Shown: positions 14,391-22,914 of the stretch, piece after piece
How positions within the stretch are numbered: the stretch's first letter is position 1
Layout: the number at the start of each line of letters is the position of its first letter
Assembly (NCBI GenBank): GCA_046154185.1
Contig: JBJXGE010000053.1
Coordinates: forward strand, 1 to 64,000
Reading direction: 5' to 3'
Length of the DNA: 64,000 nucleotides
Source of the DNA: JBJXGE01 sp046154185
GTDB lineage: Bacteria > Planctomycetota > UBA8108 > UBA1146 > JAJFFE01
The notes under the pieces: model-generated
Seen by the model: only the letters and a program-made list of their open reading frames with translations
What the model was told of the DNA's origin: nothing
Database searches by the model: none
Made by a program: the position numbers and the translations under genes

Positions 14391-17150
14391 TTAGGCCCGC
14401 GCCCTGGTGGACGACTTCTTTTTCTTCGGCGTCACGGCGTCGGCTTTCTTTGTGCGCGTCTTCTTCGCCGTCACCGGACTCTCCGCGGCCTCCGCCGTCG
14501 CATCGCTCGCCGCCGCCTTCGCCGGCTTCGCGCCCGTTCGCCGCGTCGACGCTTTCTTGCGTCCGCGTTTCCCGCCGCCACTGCCGACCTTGACGCGGCG
14601 ATCGAGGATGAGTTGCACCGCTTGTCCGAGTTCGAGCTCCGCCGGTGCCATGTCGCGCGGCAGCGACGCATTCACATCGCCGTCGCTGATGTACGCGCCG
14701 TAGCGTCCTTCGAAAACTTTGAGGTCGATGCCGTCGAGCGCCTCGACTTTTTCGTACACGCGGAGTGGCGCCGCCACTTGGCGACCGCGCCCAACTTTCT
14801 CTTCCGCCAACAGCTCGAGGCAACGCGCCAGCCCAATCGTCAACACGTTGTCGCTCGGTTTCAAACTGCGCGTATCGGCGCCGCGCTTGATGTAAGCGCC
14901 GAAGCGCCCGTAGTGCGCGATCACTTCGATGCCTTGCGGATCAACGCCGACCGTGCGCGGGAGGCTGAGTAACGAAACGGCTTGATCGAGCGTCACTGTT
15001 TCAGGCGTCATGCCCGGCAACAGCGATACCATCTTGGGTTTCTCTGCTTCGTCCTCGATTTCACCCAACTGCACGTACGGGCCGAAGCGACCGACTTTGA
15101 CGTAGATCGGCTTGCCGTCAGCCGGGTGCGTTCCAACGACCTGAGGTCCGCCCGCGGTTTTCTCGAGCAGCTCCATTGCGCGCGCCGGTGTGATTTCATC
15201 CGGGCAGCTACTATCGGGAACCGGCGCCGTTTGATCGCCACGCTGCAGGAATGGGCCGTAGCGGCCGACGCGCAGAATGATTTTCTCGCCGCTGGGGTCG
15301 TCGCCGATGGGTATCGAGCACACCTGGCGGGGATCGATGTCCTTGGTCTTTTTTTCGAGGAGCGGCTTGAGGCCGCCCGTCCCTTGTTTACCGTTGCCGA
15401 AATAAAACTCGCGCAGATACGGAATGCGCTCGAGCTCACCGCGCGAGATTGCGTCGAGTCGGTCTTCCATATCGGCCGTGAAGTTATAGTCGACGTACGT
15501 GCCGAAGTGATCCTTCATCAAGTTGACGACGGCGAAGGCCGTAAACGTCGGCACGAGCGCATTGCCCTTTTTGAACGTGTACTCGCGCCGCTGGATCGTG
15601 TCGATGATCGAAGCGTAGGTGCTCGGTCGCCCGATGCCGGATTCCTCGAGTGCCGCGACGAGCGACGCCTCCGTCAGTCGAGCCGGCGGCTGCGTCGAGT
15701 GTTCCTCAGCGTTCACTTCTTTCGCGCGCACCGCGTCGCCTTCGCGCAGCGGCGGCAGCACGACTTCGCGATCCTTGAGCGCCTCGTCCGGATCGTCGCT
15801 GCCTTCGACGTAGGCGCGCAAGAAGCCGTGATAATCGATGGTCTTACCGGTCGCCTGGAAAACTAATTCTTCGCCGTTCGCGCGCGCGCTCAGTCGCACC
15901 ACCATGCGTCGACCTTGCGCCGGATTCATCTGCGACGCCATCGTGCGCATCCAGATGAGTTCGTACAGCTTGCGCTCGTCGATGGAGACTTTGCCTTCGA
16001 GTTCCGCCGGCCGCGGAAAGCTTTCACCCGCCGGGCGAATCGCCTCGTGCGCTTCTTGCGCGTTCTTCACTTTGGTCTTATAGACGCGCGGCGCCGCCGG
16101 CAAATATTCGGCGCCATACATCTCCGTGACGCAACTTCGCGTCGATCGCAGCGCTTCTTCGGACAGTGCCACGGAATCGGTACGCATATATGTGATGTAG
16201 CCGAGCTCGTAGAGCCGCTGCGCGGCGCGCATCGTGCGTTTCGCTTCGAAGCGCAGCTTCCGCGCGCCTTCTTGTTGCAAGGTCGAAGTCGTGAACGGCG
16301 GCAGCGGGTTTTGCGTGAAGGGCTTTTCCTCGATGGACGCGACTTTGAAAGTCTCGCTGAGTAACGCCTTCGCGATCGCGCGCGCGCGTTCACCATTGAG
16401 GAGCACGACATCCGTGCGCGTGAGTTTGCCGGTCGCGGGATCGAAATCGCGACCATCCGCCACGCGTTTGCCGCTTGCGCTTACGAGGCGCGCGGGAAAC
16501 TCGTCGCTGGCCGGCGATAGCAGTAGCGCCGCGAGATCCCAGTACTCGGACGCGATGAAGCGCATGCGCTCAAGCTCACGCTCGACGATCATCCGAATCG
16601 CGACGCTCTGCACGCGTCCGGCCGAGAGGCGCGGCGCGATCTTGCGCCAAAGTATCGGTGACACCTCGTAGCCGTAGAGCCGGTCGATGACTCGGCGCGC
16701 CTCTTGGGCCTCGACCATGGCACGATCAATCGGCCGTGTTTGTCTCAACGCCTCGAGCACCGCTTCGCGCGTGATCTCGTGAAAGACCATGCGCTTCATC
16801 GGTACTTTCGAGCCGAGTTCTTCCGACAGGTGCCAACTGATCGCCTCGCCCTCGCGGTCTTCATCGGTCGCGAGCAGCAGTTCATCTGCGTCTTTGAGGT
16901 GCTTTTTGAGTTCGCTCAGCACCTTCTTCTTTTCCGGCGACACCACGTATAGCGGCTGAAAATCATTGTCGACGTCGACCCCGAGACGCGCCCAAGGTTT
17001 TTTCTTATCTTTCTCAGGGACATCGGCCGCGTTCGCGGGCAAGTCCCGAATGTGGCCCACACTCGACTCGACGACAAAGTCCTTGCCGAGGAATTTTCTC
17101 AGCGTTTTGGCCTTGGTCGGAGACTCGACAATCACTAATCGCTTCGACAT
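14391..17150 (-). CDS. topA: DNA topoisomerase I (type IA)
   Basis: 919 residues. It relaxes negatively supercoiled DNA by single-strand passage. The Toprim domain begins 'KRLVIVESPTKAKTL' with the acidic 'DEDREGEAISWHL' motif; the nucleophile is Tyr321 in 'YITYMRTDS'; 'QEAHEAIRP' and 'GIGRPSTYA' are also in place. The C-terminus has four topoisomerase C-terminal repeats ('VGRYGPFLQRGD', 'VGRFGPYVQLGE', 'YGRFGAYIKRG', 'EGRYGAYISDG'), without the Cys4 zinc fingers of the E. coli enzyme, and a Lys/Ala-rich tail of about 50 residues that resembles histone H1. The SDR gene follows after five bases and RidA after that. Confidence 0.97.
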   Translation of the reverse strand: MSKRLVIVESPTKAKTLRKFLGKDFVVESSVGHIRDLPANAADVPEKDKKKPWARLGVDVDNDFQPLYVVSPEKKKVLSELKKHLKDADELLLATDEDREGEAISWHLSEELGSKVPMKRMVFHEITREAVLEALRQTRPIDRAMVEAQEARRVIDRLYGYEVSPILWRKIAPRLSAGRVQSVAIRMIVERELERMRFIASEYWDLAALLLSPASDEFPARLVSASGKRVADGRDFDPATGKLTRTDVVLLNGERARAIAKALLSETFKVASIEEKPFTQNPLPPFTTSTLQQEGARKLRFEAKRTMRAAQRLYELGYITYMRTDSVALSEEALRSTRSCVTEMYGAEYLPAAPRVYKTKVKNAQEAHEAIRPAGESFPRPAELEGKVSIDERKLYELIWMRTMASQMNPAQGRRMVVRLSARANGEELVFQATGKTIDYHGFLRAYVEGSDDPDEALKDREVVLPPLREGDAVRAKEVNAEEHSTQPPARLTEASLVAALEESGIGRPSTYASIIDTIQRREYTFKKGNALVPTFTAFAVVNLMKDHFGTYVDYNFTADMEDRLDAISRGELERIPYLREFYFGNGKQGTGGLKPLLEKKTKDIDPRQVCSIPIGDDPSGEKIILRVGRYGPFLQRGDQTAPVPDSSCPDEITPARAMELLEKTAGGPQVVGTHPADGKPIYVKVGRFGPYVQLGEIEDEAEKPKMVSLLPGMTPETVTLDQAVSLLSLPRTVGVDPQGIEVIAHYGRFGAYIKRGADTRSLKPSDNVLTIGLARCLELLAEEKVGRGRQVAAPLRVYEKVEALDGIDLKVFEGRYGAYISDGDVNASLPRDMAPAELELGQAVQLILDRRVKVGSGGGKRGRKKASTRRTGAKPAKAAASDATAEAAESPVTAKKTRTKKADAVTPKKKKSSTRARA

Positions 17151-17517
17151 TCAGCAGAACTCCTACAATCCTTCGAGCCGTGGGGCGAAGCGCCACTGTT
17201 AGCCGATGCTTGGGTCGGAAAGCAAGCTCCGCTCCGGAACGGCGTCGGGGATTGTCGCTCGGCGCGGTTTGCAGCGCGCGGGATTCGGGCGCCTAAAATT
17301 CAGCTCGCGAGCGACATAGCGTGGTTTCGAACTCTCATCGCGCTTGTTCCGACGCAACGCTCAGCCGCGAGTGATGCATCGGCAGGTCTTCGATCGATCT
17401 GTACGGTTTTCAGAAAGCGGCGTGTACCGCGCATGGCTAGCTTGCGGATGACTATATATATGTGGCGGAACGGAACCAGCGCGCGCAGCGCGCCGGTTCC
17501 GTTCTGGTTCGCAAGCC
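17151..17517. other. Intergenic region between topA and glnA
   Basis: About 370 bases upstream of topA and downstream of glnA. It holds the strong hairpin at 17469-17503 described separately and an AT-rich patch (ACTATATATATG near 17450). No tRNA or protein gene was recognised. The topA promoter should lie in its right-hand part but no convincing -10/-35 pair stood out. Confidence 0.6.
17469..17503. terminator. Hairpin after glnA, likely terminator
   Basis: AACGGAACCAGCGCGC pairs with GCGCGCCGGTTCCGTT across a three-base loop, a 16-bp stem with one mismatch, 15 bases past the glnA stop on the minus strand. There is no T-run after it, so intrinsic termination may be weak or Rho-assisted. Confidence 0.6.
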
Positions 17518-18960
17518 CTAAAACTGGCTCCAGAGGTACTGATTCGTGACGTCGTGGTGAAACTGCACCTCAGACGTCTTGATCTGCGTGCCGAGCGCTT
17601 TTGGGCACCGTTCTGCGGAGTTTTGCTTCACCTCCGCGTATTTTCCGTGCACCACCTCGCCGAGCAGGTCCATCGAGAAGCGGCTCGACTTGAACAGGCG
17701 AATCGCGTCATGGATGTTGTCGGGCAGGAATCGCGTGCGGCTACGTTTACTTTCCGCGTCGTTGGCGTCCGGTAGCGGGCCTTCAAGGCCGGTGCGCAGC
17801 AACGTGTAGATCGCCATGTAAGCGTTCGCGTCCGGCGCGATCGAGCGCACTTCGATGCGCGCCGAGCGCTGATTGCCGAGCGGAATGCGCACCATGGCGC
17901 CGCGGTTGATGGCCGACGCCTTGATCTGATTCGGCGCCTCGAAATGCGGATCGAGGCGTCGATACGCGTTCACGCTGGCGTTCAGAATCAGGCAGATGTC
18001 GGACGCACTCGCGAGAATGCGCTCGATGAAGTCCCACGCCATCCGCGACACGCCGTCTTCGCCGTTCTTGTCGTAGAACAGATTCACGCCGGCACGCGTG
18101 AGCGACATGTTGGTGTGCATGCCGTTGCCGTTGACGCCCGTCACCGGCTTCGGCAGAAAACACGCCGACATATCGAACTGCTGCGCGACTTGCCGGCACA
18201 GGAGTTTGTAGAGCTGCACCTGATCCGCTGCGATGCAGGCTTCCGTGTACGAGTAGTTCATCTCGAACTGCGAAGGCGCAACTTCCGGGTGGTCTTTTTC
18301 GTTCGCGAATCCCATTGCGCGCTGCACTTCCGCGGCCGTATCGATGAAGCGCCGCAGAGCGTCACCCGGCAGTGAGTGGTAGTAACCACCCGTCGAGATG
18401 AAATCGAATTTGCGCGTCTCGTAGAAACGGCGTTCAGCGTCCTTGCCCTGAAAGAGGAAGCCCTCGACCTCATTCGAAATTTGGGCCGTAATGCCGTCCT
18501 TCTTGTGCAGCGCGTCGCAGTATTCCTTGAGACGCGACCGCATGTCGGCGGGGTACGGGCCGCCTTCGCGCTCGCGCACGTCGCCGAAGACCAGCACTTT
18601 GCCGGGACCGAAGACATCGGACGGCAACCAGTAGAACGCCGGCCAATCGATCGCGAGTCGCAGGTCGGACTCCTGCTGCTGCGAGAAGCCGCGAATCGAC
18701 GAGCCGTCGAAAGTGAGATTGTCCATCGATTTGAGCAAGAACTTCTTGTCGTAGTCGAGCATGTGCAATCGACCTTCGAGGTCCGAGAAGCAGACGGTCA
18801 CCGCTTTGATGCGACGCTCGTCGGTCAAGTACTTGACGCGTGCCTCTTGGAGTTCCTGCGCCGAACGACGCGCGAGTCGCGCCGCTTTGACTTCGAGGTT
18901 CATTTCCTCGAGTTGATCGTAGGGAATTTCTAGGAAATCGCGCAGCACCTGAGAGTTCAC
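17518..18960 (-). CDS. glnA: Glutamine synthetase (type I family)
   Basis: 480 residues from GTG 18960, which is preceded by AAAGGGG; an in-frame TTG at 18975 would read through that ribosome site. The enzyme condenses glutamate and ammonia with ATP. Motifs in order: 'FDGSSIRGF' (beta-Grasp latch), 'NEVEGFLF' (metal-binding Glu pair), 'DHPEVAPSQFEMNYSY', 'VNGNGMHTNMSL' (where most have GNGSGMHVHQS), 'NAYRRL', 'FEAPNQIKASAINRGAMVRIP' style sequence, and 'RIEVRSIAPDANAYMAIYTLL'. The motif variants and short C-terminus suggest a divergent branch of GSI; all catalytic acidic residues seem kept. It is alone, with a good -10 upstream and a hairpin downstream. A gamma-glutamylamine ligase cannot be excluded. 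Confidence 0.88.
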   Translation of the reverse strand: MNSQVLRDFLEIPYDQLEEMNLEVKAARLARRSAQELQEARVKYLTDERRIKAVTVCFSDLEGRLHMLDYDKKFLLKSMDNLTFDGSSIRGFSQQQESDLRLAIDWPAFYWLPSDVFGPGKVLVFGDVREREGGPYPADMRSRLKEYCDALHKKDGITAQISNEVEGFLFQGKDAERRFYETRKFDFISTGGYYHSLPGDALRRFIDTAAEVQRAMGFANEKDHPEVAPSQFEMNYSYTEACIAADQVQLYKLLCRQVAQQFDMSACFLPKPVTGVNGNGMHTNMSLTRAGVNLFYDKNGEDGVSRMAWDFIERILASASDICLILNASVNAYRRLDPHFEAPNQIKASAINRGAMVRIPLGNQRSARIEVRSIAPDANAYMAIYTLLRTGLEGPLPDANDAESKRSRTRFLPDNIHDAIRLFKSSRFSMDLLGEVVHGKYAEVKQNSAERCPKALGTQIKTSEVQFHHDVTNQYLWSQF

Positions 18961-19049
18961 GGCTTCCCCTTTCAATTGGAGAGCGTCGCCGAAGGTTCGT
19001 ATCTGCGTTCGCCCGGCGCCAACTGGTTTTTAGCCCAGAGAGTCGCGGG

Positions 19050-19077
19050 ATTATAGTAGTGATCGGATGTTCAGCAA
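19050..19077 (-). promoter_or_regulatory. Probable glnA promoter
   Basis: On the minus strand a perfect TATAAT (19055-19050) follows TTGCTG (19077-19072) with a 16-base spacer, about 90 bases before the glnA start. The -35 is weak but the surrounding DNA is unusually AT-rich for this window. Confidence 0.5.
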
Positions 19078-19245
19078 TAAGACTCTACAGTTTTGTAATA
19101 AAATCCCATCAGTCTGCGTTTTTGTCGACGAGCGGTCGCGGTCCGCGACGGGTGCCGCGGCTAGAGACACGATTCCACTACCGTGCGTAAGTGAATCCAG
19201 CACAATGTTCTCCGCGAGTAATACCCCCGAGCGGATGGAGTGCCG

Positions 19246-20061
19246 ATGCCCGAGCTACCGGAAGTCGAAACCGCCCGCCGCGGCATCGAGCCCCACCTCG
19301 TCGGGCAGACCATCAGCGAAGTGAGAATTCGCAACCCGCGACTCCGGTGGCCGATTCCCACCGACTTCGCCGCGCGCATTACCGGCGCGCAGCTTCTCGC
19401 GGTCGCGCGTCGCGCGAAATACTTGCTCCTCCAAACGGATCGTGGCACAGCGATTGTGCATCTCGGCATGTCGGGAAGTTTACGCGTGCTTGCCGCAGCC
19501 ACACCGCCGAATGCGCACGATCATTGGGATCTCTGCCTGACAAACGGTCAATGTCTGCGACTGCGCGATCCGCGCCGTTTCGGCGCTTTGCTGTTCACGA
19601 ACGAGGCGCCAGCGATGCATCCGTTGTTGCGAGATCTCGGCCCTGAGCCGCTTGAAAGTTCGTTTAGTGGCGCCCATCTGCATGCGCGTGCGCGCGGGAA
19701 ACGCGTCGCGCTGCGCGATTTCTTGCTCGATGGAAAAGTCGTGGCGGGGGTCGGCAATATTTACGCGAGCGAAGCGGCGTTCGAGGCCGAGTTGCGACCG
19801 CAGAGAGCGGTCGGCCGGATTTCGCGGGGGGGATTCGATGCGGTCGCGCGCGCGATTCAACGCGTCTTGAGCCGCGCGATTCGCGCCGGCGGGACGACTT
19901 TGCGCGATTTTCAAAACGCCGATGGAGAGCCGGGGTATTTCAACATCGAACTCCAAGTCTACGATCGGGCCGGCGAGTCTTGTCGGCGGTGTGGCGGCCG
20001 CGTGAAGATGGCGCGGCGCGGTCAGCGAAGCCTCTATTATTGCCCGGGCTGTCAGCGTTGA
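19246..20061 (+). CDS. mutM: Formamidopyrimidine-DNA glycosylase
   Basis: 271 residues from ATG 19246, because the mature enzyme needs Pro as its first residue and this ATG gives 'MPELPEVETARRGI'; GGAG lies five bases before it. It excises 8-oxoguanine and Fapy lesions and cuts the DNA by beta,delta-elimination. Pro2 (nucleophile), Glu3 and Lys58 ('RRAKYLL') are present, as are 'HLGMSG', 'DPRRFG', the H2TH segment 'VAGVGNIYASEAAFEA' and the C-terminal zinc finger Cys-x2-Cys...'YYCPGCQR'. It is divergent from glnA and ends just before the SUF operon. Confidence 0.96.
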   Translation: MPELPEVETARRGIEPHLVGQTISEVRIRNPRLRWPIPTDFAARITGAQLLAVARRAKYLLLQTDRGTAIVHLGMSGSLRVLAAATPPNAHDHWDLCLTNGQCLRLRDPRRFGALLFTNEAPAMHPLLRDLGPEPLESSFSGAHLHARARGKRVALRDFLLDGKVVAGVGNIYASEAAFEAELRPQRAVGRISRGGFDAVARAIQRVLSRAIRAGGTTLRDFQNADGEPGYFNIELQVYDRAGESCRRCGGRVKMARRGQRSLYYCPGCQR

Positions 20062-20067
20062 GCCCAC

Positions 20068-20097
20068 TTGCAGGAATTAGTACAACTCTAGTACTAT
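20068..20097 (+). promoter_or_regulatory. Candidate promoter and operator of the SUF operon
   Basis: A perfect palindrome TAGTAC-N7-GTACTA occupies 20078-20096. It overlaps a plausible promoter: TTGCAG (20068-20073), an 18-base spacer and TACTAT (20092-20097). It lies 70 bases upstream of the Rrf2-type regulator gene, the expected place for an autoregulatory site. That the regulator binds here is inference. Confidence 0.55.
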
Positions 20098-20166
20098 TTG
20101 CCGCGTCGCGGTCGGCAGGTCACGTCGGCGCGGTCGATGCGGGGCGCTTCTTGGAGGCAGTGCTCG

Positions 20167-20649
20167 ATGATCAAACTCACGCGGCAGGCCGACTTCGGCG
20201 TGTTGCTGATGACGTACTTCGCGCGTCTGCCGCGCGCTGAGACGCTGACCGCGCGTGCGCTCGCCGAGGCGACGCGGATTTCGCTCCCGAGCGTGAGCAA
20301 GGTGCTCAAGATTCTGGCGCGTGCGCGGTTGTTGGTTTCGCAGCGCGGCGCGCACGGCGGCTACGCGCTCGCGCGCGCGGCGCGCGACATCACCATGGTC
20401 GACATGCTCGAGGCGCTCGAAGGTCCGATCGCGATAACGGAATGCTCGGATGCGGCGGGCATGTGTGAGAAAGAAACTTGGTGTCCGGTGCGAAGCCACT
20501 GGCAAGTCATCAACCGCGCGGTGCAGGAAGCGCTCGACGGTGTGACGCTCGAAAAGATGATTTGTCCGTTTGAAACTGCAATCGGCGCGACGTGTGAATC
20601 TGCGCTCGCCGCAAGCGGCGCGACGCGTGTGCACGCGGCTGAGCGGTAA
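20167..20649 (+). CDS. Rrf2-family Fe-S-sensing regulator of the SUF operon
   Basis: 160 residues from ATG 20167 ('MIKLTRQADFG'); upstream in-frame sequence is not conserved. It has the winged helix-turn-helix of the IscR/SufR group ('LAEATRISLPSVSKVLKILARARLLVSQRGAHGGY' in parts) and three cysteines, Cys93, Cys100 and Cys106, in the place where IscR holds a [2Fe-2S] cluster. It probably represses the operon when clusters are sufficient. It leads directly into sufB (11 bases) and there is a palindrome in its promoter. Confidence 0.93.
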   Translation: MIKLTRQADFGVLLMTYFARLPRAETLTARALAEATRISLPSVSKVLKILARARLLVSQRGAHGGYALARAARDITMVDMLEALEGPIAITECSDAAGMCEKETWCPVRSHWQVINRAVQEALDGVTLEKMICPFETAIGATCESALAASGATRVHAAER

Positions 20650-20660
20650 ACGAGAACAAC

Positions 20661-22112
20661 ATGGCGGAAACGAACGACAACGAGATTCGTGAGCTCGCGG
20701 AACGCGAGTACAAGTGGGGCTTCGTCACTGAGGTCGAGACGGATTCGATTCCGCGCGGACTCAGCGAGGACGTGGTGCGGCTCATTTCGGCGAAGAAGCG
20801 CGAGCCCGCGTGGCTGCTCGAATGGCGCCTCAAGGCGTTTCGACATTGGCAAAAGCTCGAAGAGCCGCATCATTGGCCGCACATCCACTACAAGCCGGTC
20901 GACTACCAGGATCTGATCTACTACTCGGCGCCGAAGCAAAAAAAGCAACTCACAAGTCTCGACGAGATGGATCCCGAGGTGCTTCGCACTTTCGAGAAGC
21001 TGGGGATTCCGCTCCATGAGCAAAAGCTGCTCGCGGGTGTCGCGGTCGATGCTGTGTTCGACAGCGTTTCGGTCGCAACGACCTTCAAAGGCAAGCTCGC
21101 CGAACTCGGCATCATCTTCTGCTCATTCTCCGACGCGGTGCAGAATCATCCCGAGCTCGTGCGCCAATACCTCGGCTCGGTCGTTCCGCAGAATGACAAT
21201 TTCTTTGCGTCGCTGAACTCAGCGGTGTTCAGCGATGGCTCGTTCTGCTACGTGCCGAAAGGCGTGCGCTCGCCGATGGAGCTGAGCACGTACTTCCGCA
21301 TCAACGCCGCGAATACCGGGCAATTCGAGCGGACGTTGATCATCGCCGACGAAGGCGCTTACGTGAGCTATCTCGAAGGTTGCACGGCGCCGATGCGCGA
21401 CGAAAACCAATTGCACGCCGCCGTCGTCGAACTCGTCGCGCTCGAAAACGCGCAGATCAAGTACTCGACGGTGCAGAATTGGTATCCGGGTGACAAGGAA
21501 GGCCGCGGCGGCATTTTCAACTTCGTCACGAAGCGCGGCGCGTGTCGCGGCGCGCGCTCGAAAATCTCGTGGACGCAGGTCGAGACGGGCTCGGCGATCA
21601 CGTGGAAGTATCCGAGCGTGATCTTGCAAGGTGATGATTCCGTCGGCGAGTTCTACTCCGTTGCCGTCACGAATAATCGCCAGCAAGCCGACACGGGTAC
21701 GAAGATGATTCACCTCGGGAAGAACACGCGCAGCACGATCGTGTCGAAGGGTATCTCGGCCGGCGAGGGTCAGAACACTTATCGCGGGCTTGTGCGCGTG
21801 CAAAAGGGCGCCCAAAACGCGCGCAACTTCTCGCAGTGCGATTCGCTGTTGTTGAGCGATCGCTGCGGCGCACACACGTTTCCGTACATTGAAGTCAAGA
21901 ACCCAACCGCGAAGGTCGAGCACGAGGCGAGCACTTCGAAGATCGGCGAAGACCAGATCTTCTACTGCAATCAGCGCGGCATCTCGACCGAGGACGCGGT
22001 CTCGATGATCGTCAACGGTTTCTGCAAGGAAGTGTTTCGCGAGCTGCCGATGGAGTTTGCCGTGGAAGCGCAGAAACTTTTGGGAATCAGCCTCGAAGGT
22101 AGTGTCGGCTAA
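20661..22112 (+). CDS. sufB: Fe-S cluster assembly scaffold protein SufB
   Basis: 483 residues, the usual SufB length. With SufC and SufD it forms the scaffold on which [4Fe-4S] clusters are built in the cytoplasm. Recognisable segments are 'EREYKWGFVTEVETD', 'EPHHWPHIHYKPVDYQD', 'FFASLNSAVFSDGSFCYVPKGV', 'MELSTYFRINAANTGQFERTLI', 'YLEGCTAP' and, near the end, 'CDSLLLSDRCGAHTFPYIEVKNP' with the conserved Cys used in cluster assembly (all quoted in short parts). It is the first structural gene after the regulator and is followed by sufC after nine bases. Confidence 0.97.
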   Translation: MAETNDNEIRELAEREYKWGFVTEVETDSIPRGLSEDVVRLISAKKREPAWLLEWRLKAFRHWQKLEEPHHWPHIHYKPVDYQDLIYYSAPKQKKQLTSLDEMDPEVLRTFEKLGIPLHEQKLLAGVAVDAVFDSVSVATTFKGKLAELGIIFCSFSDAVQNHPELVRQYLGSVVPQNDNFFASLNSAVFSDGSFCYVPKGVRSPMELSTYFRINAANTGQFERTLIIADEGAYVSYLEGCTAPMRDENQLHAAVVELVALENAQIKYSTVQNWYPGDKEGRGGIFNFVTKRGACRGARSKISWTQVETGSAITWKYPSVILQGDDSVGEFYSVAVTNNRQQADTGTKMIHLGKNTRSTIVSKGISAGEGQNTYRGLVRVQKGAQNARNFSQCDSLLLSDRCGAHTFPYIEVKNPTAKVEHEASTSKIGEDQIFYCNQRGISTEDAVSMIVNGFCKEVFRELPMEFAVEAQKLLGISLEGSVG

Positions 22113-22121
22113 AGGAACAGC

Positions 22122-22910
22122 ATGTTAGAGATCAAAGGCTTGCGCGCGAGCGTCGGCGAGACCGAGATTCTGAAAGGGATCGACCTCACAGTGAAGGCCG
22201 GTGAGGTGCACGCGATCATGGGGCCGAATGGCTCCGGGAAGAGCACGCTCGCAAACGTGCTGGCTGGTCGCGAAGACTACGTCGTTACGTCCGGAACGGT
22301 GAAGTTCAAAGGCAAGGACCTCCTCGATCAAGATCCGGAAGACCGTGCGACCGACGGACTCTTTCTCGCGTTTCAGTACCCGGTTGAAATTCCCGGCGTC
22401 AACAATAGCTACTTCCTCAAAGCTGCGCTCAATGCCATGCGCAAGCGCCGCGGGCAACCCGAGCTCGACGCGATCGAGTTTTTGACGCTCGTGCGCGAGC
22501 GGCTCAAACTAGTCGGCATGGATGAGAGTTTCTTGCGGCGACCGGTCAACCAGGGTTTTTCAGGTGGCGAGAAGAAGCGGAACGAGATTTTGCAACTCGC
22601 AGTGCTCGAGCCAAGCCTCGCAGTCCTCGACGAGACCGATTCGGGACTCGACATCGATGCGCTGCGGATCGTCGCCGATGGCGTCAACAAGATGCGAAGC
22701 GCGGAGCGCGCGTTCATCGTGATCACGCACTATCAGCGGCTGCTCGATTACATCGTGCCGGATTTCGTGCACGTCGTGCAGAACGGCCGCATCGAGCGCT
22801 CGGGCGATCGCAGTCTCGCGCTCGAGCTCGAGAGCAAGGGCTACCTCGGCGTAGCGCAAGCCGCGCCGACGAGCTCACCGGGCGCAAAAGCGGTCGGCAG
22901 TAGGCGGTGA
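22122..22910 (+). CDS. sufC: Fe-S assembly ATPase SufC
   Basis: 262 residues, an ABC-type ATPase that does not transport but drives conformational change in the SufBCD scaffold. Walker A is 'GPNGSGKST' at about residue 34, the signature is 'FSGGEKKRNEILQL', Walker B 'PSLAVLDETDSGLDIDAL', and the H-loop is in 'VITHYQRLLDYI', all typical of SufC. The short tail after residue 245 is not conserved. sufD starts four bases after the stop. Confidence 0.97.
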   Translation: MLEIKGLRASVGETEILKGIDLTVKAGEVHAIMGPNGSGKSTLANVLAGREDYVVTSGTVKFKGKDLLDQDPEDRATDGLFLAFQYPVEIPGVNNSYFLKAALNAMRKRRGQPELDAIEFLTLVRERLKLVGMDESFLRRPVNQGFSGGEKKRNEILQLAVLEPSLAVLDETDSGLDIDALRIVADGVNKMRSAERAFIVITHYQRLLDYIVPDFVHVVQNGRIERSGDRSLALELESKGYLGVAQAAPTSSPGAKAVGSRR

Positions 22911-22914
22911 TGCG

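Noticed and set aside
12556..14394. 612-codon plus-strand open frame opposite the DUF4166-like, RidA and SDR genes
   Set aside because: The minus-strand genes have clear family motifs; the opposite frame has none and spans three separate genes.
17151..17517. Possible tRNA or small RNA in the topA-glnA gap (TTCGAACTC near 17325)
   Set aside because: The T-loop-like stretch is not flanked by a 5-bp T-stem or an acceptor stem; no cloverleaf could be drawn.
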